Source of the DNA: JBCCGI01 sp039029355
GTDB taxonomy: Bacteria; Planctomycetota; UBA1135; GCA-002686595
Reading direction: 5' to 3'
NCBI GenBank assembly: GCA_039029355.1
Contig: JBCCGI010000033.1
Span: forward strand, 20,649-84,648
DNA: 64,000 nucleotides
A program made the translations under genes and the position numbers. The notes under the pieces are model-generated. The model did not search any database. It saw only the letters and a list, made by a program, of their open reading frames with translations, and was not told where the DNA came from. How positions within the stretch are numbered: position 1 is the first letter of the stretch; each line of letters begins with the position of its first letter. Shown one piece after another: positions 33,293-42,625 of the stretch.

Positions 33293-34816
33293 ATGGCCCG
33301 CGTCTTTCTGTCCAGCACCGGGGCCGACCTCTCGGCCTACCGCCAGGCGGCGATCGAGACCTGCCTGGCGCTGGGGCTCTTCCCCGTGGCCATGGAGCAC
33401 TTCGAGGTCGAGGGCTCCGGCGCGGCCGACGCCAGCACCGCCAAGCTCGACACCTGCGACGTGTATGTCGGTGTCTTCGCGCACCGCTACGGCACGGTCG
33501 ACGTCGCGCGCGGCGTCAGCATCGTCGAGCACGAGTACGACCACGCCGGCGCACGGGGCGTCGAGCGGCTCTGCTTCCTGGTCGACGACGAGCATCCCTG
33601 GCCGCCGTCGTCGGTGGACCACGAGCACCACGCGGCGCTCGCCGCCTTCAAGGAGCGCGTCGAGGGCGAGGTCGTGCGCGGACGCTTCACGACCGTCTCG
33701 GACTTCCGGGCGCAGCTCACGACGGCGCTCGTCGCCTGGAAGGACGCGCACGGGGTGTCCGCGGACCCCGCCGCGTCCGCGCCTGCGGCGGCCGGCGCGC
33801 TGCCTCCGATGCCGTCGCTGGTGCTGGGGCGCACCGCCGTCCTGGGGGAGCTGCGCGGGCTCCTGTTGGGCGGGAACGAAGACGCGCCGGCGCTGGTCGC
33901 GGTGCGCGGATGGCCGGGGGTCGGCAAGACGACCGTCGCGTCGGCGCTGGCGCACGACGCCGAGCTCGCGCGCGGGTTCCCCGACGGGGTGCTGTGGGTC
34001 TCGCTCGGGAAGGCGCCGAACGTGGCGCAGCTCCTGGGCGGCTGGGGGCGCGCGCTCGGGCTATCCGAGGACGTTCTGCGCGGGCTGCCGGCGGACGAGC
34101 TGAACCGGCACCTGTGCGCACGGCTGCGCGACGAGCGGCGGCTCCTGATCATCGACGACGTGTGGGATGTGCGCGAGGCGGCTCCCTTCCGGGTCGGCGG
34201 CCGGCGCGCGGCGCAGCTCTTCACCACGCGGCTGCAGTCGGTCGCGCGCGAGCTGGTCGCGACCGAGGAGCAGCTCTACCTCTTGCCCTGCTTCGACGAA
34301 GCCGACTCGCTGGCGCTCCTGCGCCTGCTGGCGCCGCGCGCCGTCGAGCTCGCGCCGGACAAGACCGCCGAGCTGGTGGTCGCGCTCGAGGGTCTGCCGC
34401 TCGCGCTGCGCGTGGCCGGCAGCCTGCTGCAGGCCGAAGCCGCCAGCGGCTTCTCGATCGAGCAGTTGCTCGACGAGCTGCGCGAGGGCGCGGCGCTGCT
34501 CTCCTCCGAGGCGCCGGCCGCGGATCTGGACCTCGCCGAGGGCGCCCGCCCGACGGTCTCGGTCCTGCTGCGCCGCAGCACCGACCACCTCGACGACGAG
34601 CTGCGCGACGCGTTCGCCTTCCTCGGAGCGTTCGCGCCCAAGCCGGCGACGTTCACGCTCGAAGCGATGGCGCGCGTGTGGGGCGTTCCCGACCCGCGTC
34701 CCGCGGCGCGCGCGCTGATCGCGCGCGGGCTGCTCGAGCCGATCCCCGAGACCGGCCGCTACCAGATGCACGCGCTGCTCGCGATGCACGCGCGCTCGCT
34801 GATCGAGGAGGACTGA
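33293..34816 (+). CDS. DUF4062 plus NB-ARC STAND NTPase
   Basis: 507-residue signal-transduction ATPase. Residues 2-130 form a DUF4062/TIR-like domain (ARVFLSSTGADLSAYRQAA, DVYVGVFAHRYGTV, SIVEHEYDHA, LCFLVDDEHPWPP). Next comes a typical NB-ARC ATPase: P-loop GWPGVGKTT near residue 205, Walker B LLIIDDVWD near 284, the sensor LFTTRL and the GLPLALRV motif. A winged-helix region ends the chain (YQMHALLAMHARSLIEED). The protein stops where related STAND proteins normally continue into a repeat sensor, and that missing part is encoded by the next gene two bases on. DUF4062 domains occur in antiphage and cell-death NTPases and are believed to act as effectors or nucleotide-handling modules. The start ATG 33293 fits the conserved first strand, although no clear Shine-Dalgarno is present. 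Confidence 0.88.
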   Translation: MARVFLSSTGADLSAYRQAAIETCLALGLFPVAMEHFEVEGSGAADASTAKLDTCDVYVGVFAHRYGTVDVARGVSIVEHEYDHAGARGVERLCFLVDDEHPWPPSSVDHEHHAALAAFKERVEGEVVRGRFTTVSDFRAQLTTALVAWKDAHGVSADPAASAPAAAGALPPMPSLVLGRTAVLGELRGLLLGGNEDAPALVAVRGWPGVGKTTVASALAHDAELARGFPDGVLWVSLGKAPNVAQLLGGWGRALGLSEDVLRGLPADELNRHLCARLRDERRLLIIDDVWDVREAAPFRVGGRRAAQLFTTRLQSVARELVATEEQLYLLPCFDEADSLALLRLLAPRAVELAPDKTAELVVALEGLPLALRVAGSLLQAEAASGFSIEQLLDELREGAALLSSEAPAADLDLAEGARPTVSVLLRRSTDHLDDELRDAFAFLGAFAPKPATFTLEAMARVWGVPDPRPAARALIARGLLEPIPETGRYQMHALLAMHARSLIEED

Positions 34817-34818
34817 CG

Positions 34819-37800
34819 ATGGTGCGCCGCTCGCTCGCGCGCAACCGGCATGCGCTCTTCTACCTGGAGCAGGTCGAGCAACGGGTCGAACGCGGCGAGC
34901 GCGCGCTCCTCGTCCCCGAGTGGCCGAACCTCAAGCGCGCGATCGACTGGGCCAGCGAGAGCGGGCAGCGCACGCTGCTCCACGCGTTCCTCCGGGCCGG
35001 CCGCACGCTGCTCGAGGAGCTGAACGCCGGCCCGTCGTTCCTCGCCTGGGCCGAGGACCTGGTTCGCCTCGTGCGCCGCGACGGCGCGGGCGACGGCGAG
35101 GATCTCAACGACGCGCTGGCGATCCTGATCGACGCGCATCAGTGCCTCGCGAACTCGCCCGGCCCGGGTCGCTCGCAGGCTCTGAAAGCGGCGAGCGTCG
35201 TGGGCCAGGAGCTGCTCAGGCGCTACGGCGAGGAGCACGCGCGCTACCCGCAGGCGTGCGTCGAGCTGGGCCTGACGCTCTCCCGCCTGGCCGAGGTCTC
35301 GCCCAACGAGCGCGCCACTCAGCTGGAGAACGCGGTCGACCACTTCGAGCGCGCCCTGAACCACGGCGGTGACGACCCGGTCGTGCGCCGGAACGCGCTC
35401 TCCAACCGCGCGCTGGCGCTCAAAGACCTGGCCACGCTGCCGGGCCGCGACCGCGCGCGGCTCATGCACGACGCGCTCACGACCCTGCGCGTCGCCGAGC
35501 GCGAGCTGGCCGAGGCCGGCGGGAACCTCGACCAGCTCGCGACCACCCGCCTGAACATCGCCAACCTCCTGCACGAGTCGCCCGAGGGCGTCGGCGGCTA
35601 CGCCGAGGATCGACTGCCCGAGGCATTGGAGCTCCTGGAGCGGGTGATCCGCGATGCCCCGTCGGTCCTGGCCCGCGGGCGAGCGCTGGTGTCGCGGGCC
35701 AACATCAACCACTCGCTGGCGGAGCAGCTAGAGGAGGATCCGCGCGCGCGCCTGCTCGCGGCCCTCGCCAGCCACGACCAGGCCCTGGCCGCCTTCCGCG
35801 ACCATCCCCTGCTCTACGCGACGAGCCTGAGCAACCGCGCGGGCGTGCTGCTGGAGCTCGGCCAGCTCGCGGGCGAGGACCGCGCCGCGCGCGCCGATCA
35901 GGCGATCGTCGACCTCGAGCAGGCCCTCGCGATCCGCGAGGGCGCCGCCATCGAGGAGATCACGACGCGCAACAACCTGGCCCAGGCACGGCTCGAGCGG
36001 ATGCACGCCGCCGGCGAGCCGAGCCTGGTCGAGGTGCAGCGCGCCTTCGTCGACGCCGCCGAGGGCTACCGGCTGGCCGAGGCGTTGGAGTACGGCACCC
36101 GGCTCCGTGCGCTGCTCGTCGCGCTGCAGCGCGTCCGCGACGAGGCGGCCGCCCTGGGCGGGCTGGCACACTTCGAGGCCTGGTGGCGCGAGGCCTTCGA
36201 CCGGCCGCTCCCCGACTGGCCCGCGCCGACCGGGACGGCCCCCTATCCGCAGGGCGCGGACAGCCTCATGCACAAGCGACGCAGCACGGCGCTGATGCGC
36301 TACATGCGCGTCCACTACGCCGAGCGCGTGCGCCTGATGAAGGAGCACGGGGACGTGCTGCTCGCCGACGAGACGATCGCACAGCTCGCGCAGCTGGCCG
36401 AGGCGCCGGAGCTGGACGAGAGCACGCGCGAGGACCTCCACGTGAAGCTGCACTTCTTCCAGCGCAGCAAGGCCCTGGGCGTGGACGGCGCCGTCGCCGA
36501 GTGGGAGGCCGACAATCAGCAGTCGCCCAAGCCGCCGCCCGAGGTGGCGGCCAAGATCCAGCTGCTGCAGGACATGACGCCCGAGGAGGCCAACGAGTAC
36601 GCCCGCGCGCACCCCGACGAGATCGCCGAGCTGAAGGCCGGCGGCTGGATCGACGTCGTCGAGCAGGGCGGCGTGCGGATCCAGGATCCCGGGTTCGTGG
36701 AGCGGGTCAGCACGTTCCTCAGCGCGAACGACCTGGAGGAACGCCTGCGGTTGCTGCGCGAGCACGAGGAGGACCTCTGCTCCTCGTCGGCCGAGGTCGT
36801 GTTCGACGCCGCCGAGCAATCGCACCAGGGCCGACTGGGCGTCCTGCAGCGGCTCGCCCAGCTGCGCCAGCTGGTCGAGCGGACGCGCAGCGTGGGCTTC
36901 GAAGCCGCGGCGGAGGAGGCCCGGCGCGAAGAGCGCGACGCCGACAGGTGGCGCGGGCCGCTCGAGCGCCTGCTCGCCGCCCGCTCCATGACGGAGGCCG
37001 GCGAGCTGCTCTTGACCGAGGGCGAGGCCTTGCTGCGCGATGAGGTCGCGCGCGAGCTCACCATGCTCGTCGAAGCGCAGGAGGCCCCGGCGGCACGACA
37101 CATGGTCGAGCTGTACCGGACGATGGTCCGCCGCGCGCGCGAGCTTGGCCCGCGCCGCGCGATCAGCGAGGGCGTCCTGAACTACTACGCGCAGATGCGC
37201 TCTCTTGAGGAGCGCCGCGAGTTCCTCGCGCTCGAGCTGGGGAGCGTCCTGCCCGAGCACGTCGAGCCCTGGTTCGACGAGCTGCTCGAGCTGAACCGCT
37301 CGCGGCCGGGCAACCTGCCGTCGATCCGCCGCGCGCGCGACCTGCTGCTGCGCACCATCGAGATCGGCATCGACGACGCCTTCGCCGAGGAGGAAGCCTG
37401 GCTCGCGTCCGTGCAGCGCTTCCAGAAGGTCTACGGCGGCCTGTTCGGCGTCACCGTGCCGGAGGGCGTCGCCCTGTTCGAGGAGCATCGCGACGTGCTC
37501 ACCGATCCCGCCATGCTCGCGATGATCCAAGAGGGCATCGACGCCGCCGAGCAGATCCCCGAGGAGGTCCAGGGGCACGAGCTGACGGTCGAGGCCATGC
37601 GGAGCCAGCTCTGGGCCCTGCGCCGCTGCGCCGCCGAGGGCCCGCATCCGGTGTTCGACGGCATCGTGCGCGCGCGCAAGGTGCTGCACGAGCTGTCCGA
37701 GAGTACGGACGCCGAGGAGAGGCTGCGCCTAGCTCGCGAGAACCAGGAGCTGCTGCTGGGAGGCTCCGCCCGCTTCGACCTGGTGCACAGCATGATCGAG

Positions 37801-38517
37801 AACGGGCAGCGGAAGCCGCACCCGCTGCTGCGCTTCGTCGAGGACTGGAGTGAGCGCGGGCTGGAGGCGGCCATGGCCGACTACATCCGCGCACGCGAGC
37901 ACGGCCGGCGGATCGCCCACGCGCTCGACCAGGTCGTCGCCGCCACGTCCTGGGAGCAGGCACGCGCCTCGCTGCGCGAGCACGCCGAAGTGCTCGACGC
38001 GCCGGAGAACCGCGACTTCCTGACCGGCATCACCAAGGACTTCAGCGAAATGGCGCGCCGGGAGGACGTCGACCCGGGCACGGCGCGCTCGGCGGCGTAC
38101 CACGTCGAGCTCTTCCAGCGCATCCTGGCCCACGGCACCTCCCGCACGATCGAGGAGTTCGACCTGCGCTTCTCCGCCGACGTCGACCGGCTGCCGACCG
38201 AGACGACCCAGGCCGATCCGACGCACGACGAGCGCATCGCGGCGGCGCTCAACGGGCTCTTCGCCAACCGCTCGGTCGAGGCGACCGGGGTCTATATCGA
38301 GCACAACCGCGAGCTGCTGCTGTCCGACCGCGCGCTCGACTTGCTGCAGCGCTCACTGCTCGAGCGTCTGGACAACGCGAAGGCGGTCGAGGCGATCCGC
38401 TGGGTCCAGGAGCTGCTCGGCGTGTGCCGCGAGCGGGGCGTGCCGGCGGCGACGGCCTGGATGCGGGAACGCGCACGCGCGCGCGGCGCGGGCGGGGCCG
38501 AGCCGGAAGGCGACTAG
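34819..38517 (+). CDS. Large helical-repeat partner of the STAND NTPase (TPR-like sensor)
   Basis: 1,232-residue soluble, nearly all-helical protein. Its first 60 residues (HALFYLEQVEQRVERGE, LLVPEWPNLKRAIDWASE) match the segment that usually follows the winged helix of NB-ARC/TPR proteins on the same chain, so NTPase and sensor are split between two genes here. TPR-like helices continue to ~residue 480. The C-terminal half has at least eight copies of an irregular repeat of ~75-135 residues, with the core L..L..H..LL....A..LL..LIE (MKEHGDVLLADETI, LREHEEDLCSSSAE, FEEHRDVLTDPAML, ARENQELLLGGSAR, LREHAEVLDAPENR, YIEHNRELLLSDRA). Such repeats resemble those in actinobacterial and cyanobacterial TPR-CHAT proteins, but no CHAT or peptidase domain is present. 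ATG 34819 has GAGGAGGA upstream in the end of the previous gene. The stop shares CTAG with the convergent yceH gene. Confidence 0.8.
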   Translation: MVRRSLARNRHALFYLEQVEQRVERGERALLVPEWPNLKRAIDWASESGQRTLLHAFLRAGRTLLEELNAGPSFLAWAEDLVRLVRRDGAGDGEDLNDALAILIDAHQCLANSPGPGRSQALKAASVVGQELLRRYGEEHARYPQACVELGLTLSRLAEVSPNERATQLENAVDHFERALNHGGDDPVVRRNALSNRALALKDLATLPGRDRARLMHDALTTLRVAERELAEAGGNLDQLATTRLNIANLLHESPEGVGGYAEDRLPEALELLERVIRDAPSVLARGRALVSRANINHSLAEQLEEDPRARLLAALASHDQALAAFRDHPLLYATSLSNRAGVLLELGQLAGEDRAARADQAIVDLEQALAIREGAAIEEITTRNNLAQARLERMHAAGEPSLVEVQRAFVDAAEGYRLAEALEYGTRLRALLVALQRVRDEAAALGGLAHFEAWWREAFDRPLPDWPAPTGTAPYPQGADSLMHKRRSTALMRYMRVHYAERVRLMKEHGDVLLADETIAQLAQLAEAPELDESTREDLHVKLHFFQRSKALGVDGAVAEWEADNQQSPKPPPEVAAKIQLLQDMTPEEANEYARAHPDEIAELKAGGWIDVVEQGGVRIQDPGFVERVSTFLSANDLEERLRLLREHEEDLCSSSAEVVFDAAEQSHQGRLGVLQRLAQLRQLVERTRSVGFEAAAEEARREERDADRWRGPLERLLAARSMTEAGELLLTEGEALLRDEVARELTMLVEAQEAPAARHMVELYRTMVRRARELGPRRAISEGVLNYYAQMRSLEERREFLALELGSVLPEHVEPWFDELLELNRSRPGNLPSIRRARDLLLRTIEIGIDDAFAEEEAWLASVQRFQKVYGGLFGVTVPEGVALFEEHRDVLTDPAMLAMIQEGIDAAEQIPEEVQGHELTVEAMRSQLWALRRCAAEGPHPVFDGIVRARKVLHELSESTDAEERLRLARENQELLLGGSARFDLVHSMIENGQRKPHPLLRFVEDWSERGLEAAMADYIRAREHGRRIAHALDQVVAATSWEQARASLREHAEVLDAPENRDFLTGITKDFSEMARREDVDPGTARSAAYHVELFQRILAHGTSRTIEEFDLRFSADVDRLPTETTQADPTHDERIAAALNGLFANRSVEATGVYIEHNRELLLSDRALDLLQRSLLERLDNAKAVEAIRWVQELLGVCRERGVPAATAWMRERARARGAGGAEPEGD

Positions 38518-39200
38518 TCCTCCAGCGACTCCCCGAGCTTCGCGGCCAGGCTCTCGAGGCCGCGGCGCAGGCGCGCGACCTCGCTCTCCAGCTCGGCGAC
38601 CTTCTCTCCGAGGTCGACCGGGCGCGGCTTGGGCTCGAAGCGGGCCGCGGGGTCGGCCGGGGCGCTCGGCGCGGCGGGCGTAGGTGCGGGCGCGGGAGCC
38701 GCCGGCTCGTTCGGGGGGCAGAGCAGCTGCGCGAAGCGCGGCGCGCGCGTGCCCGCTGCCGGCGATAGCTCGGTCACGAGGCCCTTGCGCGTCAGCGCCG
38801 TGAGCGTCTCGGCCAGCTCCGGCAGCGACGCGATGGTGACCATGCGGCTGGCGCGCGTGCGGAGCTCGCCGCGCTGCTGGGGGCCGCGCAGGAGCAGCTC
38901 GGCGAGCACGGCCAGCTCGCCGCCCATCAGGCTCAGGGTCTCGCGCGCCGAGGGCCCGAAGCGCTCGACGCGGCCCGACGCCGGATGGTGCACGCTGGCG
39001 AGGTGCTTCTGCTGCAGGCCGTCGAGCGTCAGGCGCGCCTCGGCCTCGGAGACCATCATCACCGGGTCGCGGTTGGACTTCTGGTTGCAGCCGGCGAGGA
39101 GGGTGTTCATCGAGAGCGGCGACTGGTCGGGCGTCGCGAGCTCCTTTTCGATCAGCACGCCGAGAATGCGCGCCTCCAGGGGGTCGAGGTTCGGGATCAT
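38514..39200 (-). CDS. yceH: YceH family protein (DUF480)
   Basis: 228-residue DUF480/YceH protein: two winged-helix domains, the first reading LDPLEARILGVLIEKELATP, DQSPLSMNTLLAGCNQKSNR and DPVMMVSEAEA, the second VLAELLLRGPQQRGELRTRA. An Ala/Pro linker and a C-terminal coiled coil (KVAELESEVARLRRGLESLA) follow. The role of YceH is unclear. Its fold suggests nucleic-acid or protein binding. ATG 39200 overlaps the stop of the FMN enzyme gene as ATGA, and its own TAG shares CTAG with the convergent 34819-38517 gene. Confidence 0.92.
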   Translation of the reverse strand: MIPNLDPLEARILGVLIEKELATPDQSPLSMNTLLAGCNQKSNRDPVMMVSEAEARLTLDGLQQKHLASVHHPASGRVERFGPSARETLSLMGGELAVLAELLLRGPQQRGELRTRASRMVTIASLPELAETLTALTRKGLVTELSPAAGTRAPRFAQLLCPPNEPAAPAPAPTPAAPSAPADPAARFEPKPRPVDLGEKVAELESEVARLRRGLESLAAKLGESLED

Positions 39201-40798
39201 GCGAGCAGCTCCTCCAGAGCGCAGACCATCGTGAACGAGTCGGGCGTCGCCATGCGCAGCCAGGCGGCGTACTCGGCCGGCACGTCGGAGCCGAGCAGCT
39301 GCCCCGGGCGCAGGTAGTTGTAGATCTCGGCGTAGCTCTTGACGTCGGTGTGCGAGACGCGCCGGTGGATGTGCCAGGGCATCAGCTCGTCGGGATGACC
39401 GAGGCCGGCGGCTCCGACGAGCTCGAGCAGCGCGTGGACCGACTGGTCGTGGTAGCTCCTGACGCGCTGGGTCTTGTCGGTCACGACCAGCCCGCGTACC
39501 AGCCCGGGCTTCTGGGTCGCGACGCCGACCGGGCAATCGTTGGCGTTGCAGCGCAGCGCCTGGATGCAGCCCAGCGAGAACATGAAGCCGCGCGCCGAGT
39601 TGCACAGGTCGGCGCCGGCCGCGATGCGCTTGGCCATCTCGAAGCCGGTGATGATCTTGCCCGAGGCGATCACCTTGACGCGCTCGCGCAGGCCGAACCC
39701 CACGAGCGAGTTGTGCACGAACACCAGGCCGTCGGTCAGCGGCGAGCCGACCGAGTTCGCGAACTCGAGCGGCGCGGCGCCGGTGCCGCCCTCGCCGCCG
39801 TCGACCGCCAGGAAGTCCGGCGTCAGCTCGGTCTCGACCATCGCCTTGCAGAGGCCCAGGAACTCCGAGGGGTTGCCGACGCACAGCTTCACGCCGACCG
39901 GCTTGCCGCCGGACAGCTCGCGCAGCCGCTGCAGGAACGAGAGCATCTCGCGCGGGCTCCCGAAGGCCGTGTGCGCCGGCGGCGAGAGGACGCTCTCTCC
40001 GATCTTCACGCCGCGGATCTCCGCCACCTCGGGCGTGACCTTCGACGCCGGCAGGATGCCGCCGTGCCCGGGCTTGGCGCCCTGGGACAGCTTGACCTCG
40101 ATCATCTTCACCGCGGGCCGCGCCGCGTTCTCGGCGAAGTGGTCGGGGTCGAAGCGCCCGCGCTCGTCGCGGCAGCCGAAGTAGCCGGTGCCGATCTGCC
40201 ACACCAGGTCGCCGCCGGGCTCCAGGTGGTACGGGCTGATCCCGCCCTCGCCCGTGTTGTGGTAGAAGCCGCCGGCCCGGGCGCCGCCGTTGAGCGCGAG
40301 CACGGCGTTCTTGGAGAGCGAGCCGTAGCTCATCGCCGAGATGTTCAGGAGCGACGCGTCGTAGGCCTTCTCCCCCGCGCCGATCCGGATGCGCGGCGCG
40401 GGGTCCAGCGCGGGCTGGGCGCAGAAGGAGTGGTTGATCCACTCGTAGCCGCCCTCGTAGACGTCCCGCTGCGTCCCGAACGGCTGGGTCTGGAGCTCGG
40501 CCTTGGCGCGCTGGTAGACCACCGAGCGCAGCTCGCGGCTGAACGGCCGGCCGTCGGTGTTCGACTCGATGAAGTACTGGTTGATCTCGGGCCGGATCAT
40601 CTCGAACAGGTAGCGGAAGTGCCCGATCACCGGGAAGTTCCGCAGCACCGCCCGGCGCTCGTTCATGGCGTCGGAGATGCCGAGGAGGAGCAGCGGCACC
40701 AACACCACGAGCAGCCAGAGGATCGGCGGCCAGAAGACCGCGACCAGCGCCACCAGCGCGAAGACGGCAACCGCGATGATGACGAAGGGCTTGAGCAT
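39197..40798 (-). CDS. FMN-binding glutamate-synthase-family protein, membrane anchored
   Basis: 533-residue protein. Two adjacent N-terminal hydrophobic helices (residues 4-42) anchor it. The rest is the FMN/Fe-S TIM barrel of the glutamate synthase large subunit: ISAMSYGSLSKNAVLALNGG, NTGEGGISPYHLEPGGD, IEVKLSQGAKPGHGGILP and DFLAVDGGEGGTGAAPLEFAN. The 3Fe-4S cysteines lie in GCIQALRCNANDCPVGVATQ. It lacks the glutamine amidotransferase domain, so it belongs to the stand-alone 'GltB2' proteins whose electron-transfer substrate is not established. It overlaps yceH downstream (ATGA) and starts seven bases after the MscS gene. Confidence 0.9.
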   Translation of the reverse strand: MLKPFVIIAVAVFALVALVAVFWPPILWLLVVLVPLLLLGISDAMNERRAVLRNFPVIGHFRYLFEMIRPEINQYFIESNTDGRPFSRELRSVVYQRAKAELQTQPFGTQRDVYEGGYEWINHSFCAQPALDPAPRIRIGAGEKAYDASLLNISAMSYGSLSKNAVLALNGGARAGGFYHNTGEGGISPYHLEPGGDLVWQIGTGYFGCRDERGRFDPDHFAENAARPAVKMIEVKLSQGAKPGHGGILPASKVTPEVAEIRGVKIGESVLSPPAHTAFGSPREMLSFLQRLRELSGGKPVGVKLCVGNPSEFLGLCKAMVETELTPDFLAVDGGEGGTGAAPLEFANSVGSPLTDGLVFVHNSLVGFGLRERVKVIASGKIITGFEMAKRIAAGADLCNSARGFMFSLGCIQALRCNANDCPVGVATQKPGLVRGLVVTDKTQRVRSYHDQSVHALLELVGAAGLGHPDELMPWHIHRRVSHTDVKSYAEIYNYLRPGQLLGSDVPAEYAAWLRMATPDSFTMVCALEELLA

Positions 40799-40804
40799 GG
40801 TCGT

Positions 40805-42625
40805 TCACTCCCCCCCATCCGCTTCCGAGCCGCGGCGGGCATGCGGGTCCTGGAGCGACGCCACCGGCGGCGGCACCGCCCCCCGGCCGCCGAAGGGCGC
40901 GAGCCCCTTCTCGACGATCCCGTCGGCCACGCGCTGGCCGCGCCGTTGCCCTTCGAAGTCGCTCTCGGGCCGGTCGGGGTGTTCGAGGTCCTCGTCGCGC
41001 GCCATGTGGAGCGTCTGGGTCGGGAACGCGAAGCTCACCTCGAGGCTCTCGGCGAGCCGCAGGATGTCGGCGAACAGGCGGTGCTTCTCGCGCAGCTCGG
41101 TGCCCCAGTCGGGACACGCGACAAAGGCGTAGAGCAGCACGTCGAGCGAGCTCGCGCTCATCGCGTTGAGGTACACGTGGAAGTAGTCCTTCCGCGTGTA
41201 CGGGTGCAGCTCGAGGATGCGACGCACTCCGCCGCAGAAGGCCTCGATCTTCTCCGGCGGCGTGTCGTACGTCAGCGACAGCAAGGTCTTGATGCGCCGG
41301 TAGCGCCGCCGGCCCATGTTGTCGACGTCCGAGGTCACGAAGGTGCGGTTCGGCACCGTGATGATCGAATCGTAGAACGTGCGGATGCGCGTGCTGCGGA
41401 AGCCCACGTCCTCGACCGTCCCCTCGTTCGAGCCCACGCGGATCCAGTCGCCCAGCTCGAACGGCCGGTCGAGCAGCACCGTGAACGTCCCGAAGAGGTT
41501 CTCGATCGTGTCGCGACCCGCGAACGCCACCGCGATCGAGCCGACGCCCAGGCCGGCGACGACGCCCCAGAGATCGTCGGTCCACTTCGAGGCGAGGTAC
41601 ACCAGCCCCACGATCGCGACCAGGATCTTGAGCGTGCGCCGCAGCAGCGGGATCAGCACGTCGTCGAAGCGCGTCGCCGTCTGCCGCGCGCGCCCCGTCA
41701 GGTAGCCGCAGAAGACGTCGACCAGCCGGTACGCGGCCCACGCGCCCGCGACGGTCGCCACGAAGGCCGCCGCGATGTCGAGCGGCCGCAGGAAGTCCGG
41801 CTGCAGGTCCAGGGTCGGCAGCAGCCAGGCGAAGGCCGAGGCGCCCGCCAACAGCCCCAGCGGGCGGCCGAAGCTCTCGACCGAGCGGCGCTCGAGGTCG
41901 ACCGAGTCGGCGCGCGCGAGCCGCCGCAGCACCGCCGCGGACAGGAACCGCACCAGCCGGTCGAGCACGGCCCCCAGGAAGGCCAGCACCGCCAACCCGG
42001 CCCACTGCCAGTTCTCCAGGAGGAACCCGCGCGCGAGCAGCGGCGCCGGCAGCGCGCTGCGCACGCGGTGGTGCAGCCGGTGGAGGAACGGCAGGTCGCC
42101 GATCAGCGGCAGCTCCTTCACGCGCGCCCAGATCTCCGGCACGCGCGCGAGGCTCTGCTTGGAGATGCGCCAGCCCTCGTCGTCACCGCGGAGGAACGCG
42201 AGCTCGATCACCGCGTCCTCGTCGCTGGGTGGCGGGCCGAAGAGATGCCGCACGTAGCCCGAGCGCAGCGACAGCTCGCCCGGCCCCGGCAGGTCCTCGA
42301 AGCGCACGTACTCGACCCGGTTGAACGCGGCGTAGAGGTCGACGGCGACCTGCCCGCCCTCCTCGCTCCAGGCGCCCGGCACGCCGTCCTCGTCGAAGGT
42401 CGAGATCGCGGCCTCGAGGTAGCGCTCCTGCCCGTGGCGGCGGTACAGGCGCATGTTGTCGAGGAACACACGCATCACCTCCCGCGGGCTGTTCAGCACC
42501 GTGGCGGCGGGCTCCTGCTCCTCCTCCTGCGCGCCGTGGGCGGGCGGGAGGAGAGCCAGCAGCAGGACGAAGATGAGCGGAAGGCCTCTAGTAACCGTCC
42601 CCGAGTTGCTCCAGATCATTCGCAT
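40805..42625 (-). CDS. MscS-family mechanosensitive channel with exported N-terminal domain
   Basis: About 606-residue channel. After a signal peptide (GLPLIFVLLLALLPPAHGA) a periplasmic domain of ~150 residues precedes several TM helices (WQWAGLAVLAFLGAVLDRL, AAAFVATVAGAWAAYRLVDV, LKILVAIVGLVYLASKW). The pore-lining TM3 is Gly/Ala-rich (GVVAGLGVGSIAVAFAG), followed by the MscS beta domain (FELGDWIRVGSNEGTVEDVG, ITVPNRTFVTSDVDN) and the C-terminal alpha/beta cage. It protects against osmotic downshock. The start is uncertain: ATG 42625 or 42619 (no Shine-Dalgarno), both inside the end of the transglycosylase gene, giving a 32-38 base overlap. Confidence 0.85.
   Translation of the reverse strand: MRMIWSNSGTVTRGLPLIFVLLLALLPPAHGAQEEEQEPAATVLNSPREVMRVFLDNMRLYRRHGQERYLEAAISTFDEDGVPGAWSEEGGQVAVDLYAAFNRVEYVRFEDLPGPGELSLRSGYVRHLFGPPPSDEDAVIELAFLRGDDEGWRISKQSLARVPEIWARVKELPLIGDLPFLHRLHHRVRSALPAPLLARGFLLENWQWAGLAVLAFLGAVLDRLVRFLSAAVLRRLARADSVDLERRSVESFGRPLGLLAGASAFAWLLPTLDLQPDFLRPLDIAAAFVATVAGAWAAYRLVDVFCGYLTGRARQTATRFDDVLIPLLRRTLKILVAIVGLVYLASKWTDDLWGVVAGLGVGSIAVAFAGRDTIENLFGTFTVLLDRPFELGDWIRVGSNEGTVEDVGFRSTRIRTFYDSIITVPNRTFVTSDVDNMGRRRYRRIKTLLSLTYDTPPEKIEAFCGGVRRILELHPYTRKDYFHVYLNAMSASSLDVLLYAFVACPDWGTELREKHRLFADILRLAESLEVSFAFPTQTLHMARDEDLEHPDRPESDFEGQRRGQRVADGIVEKGLAPFGGRGAVPPPVASLQDPHARRGSEADGGE

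Noticed and set aside
34801..34825. Frameshift or sequencing error splitting one STAND gene in two
   Set aside because: The stop and restart are separated by two bases and the second start has a good Shine-Dalgarno, so a designed split is more likely. It cannot be fully excluded without relatives.
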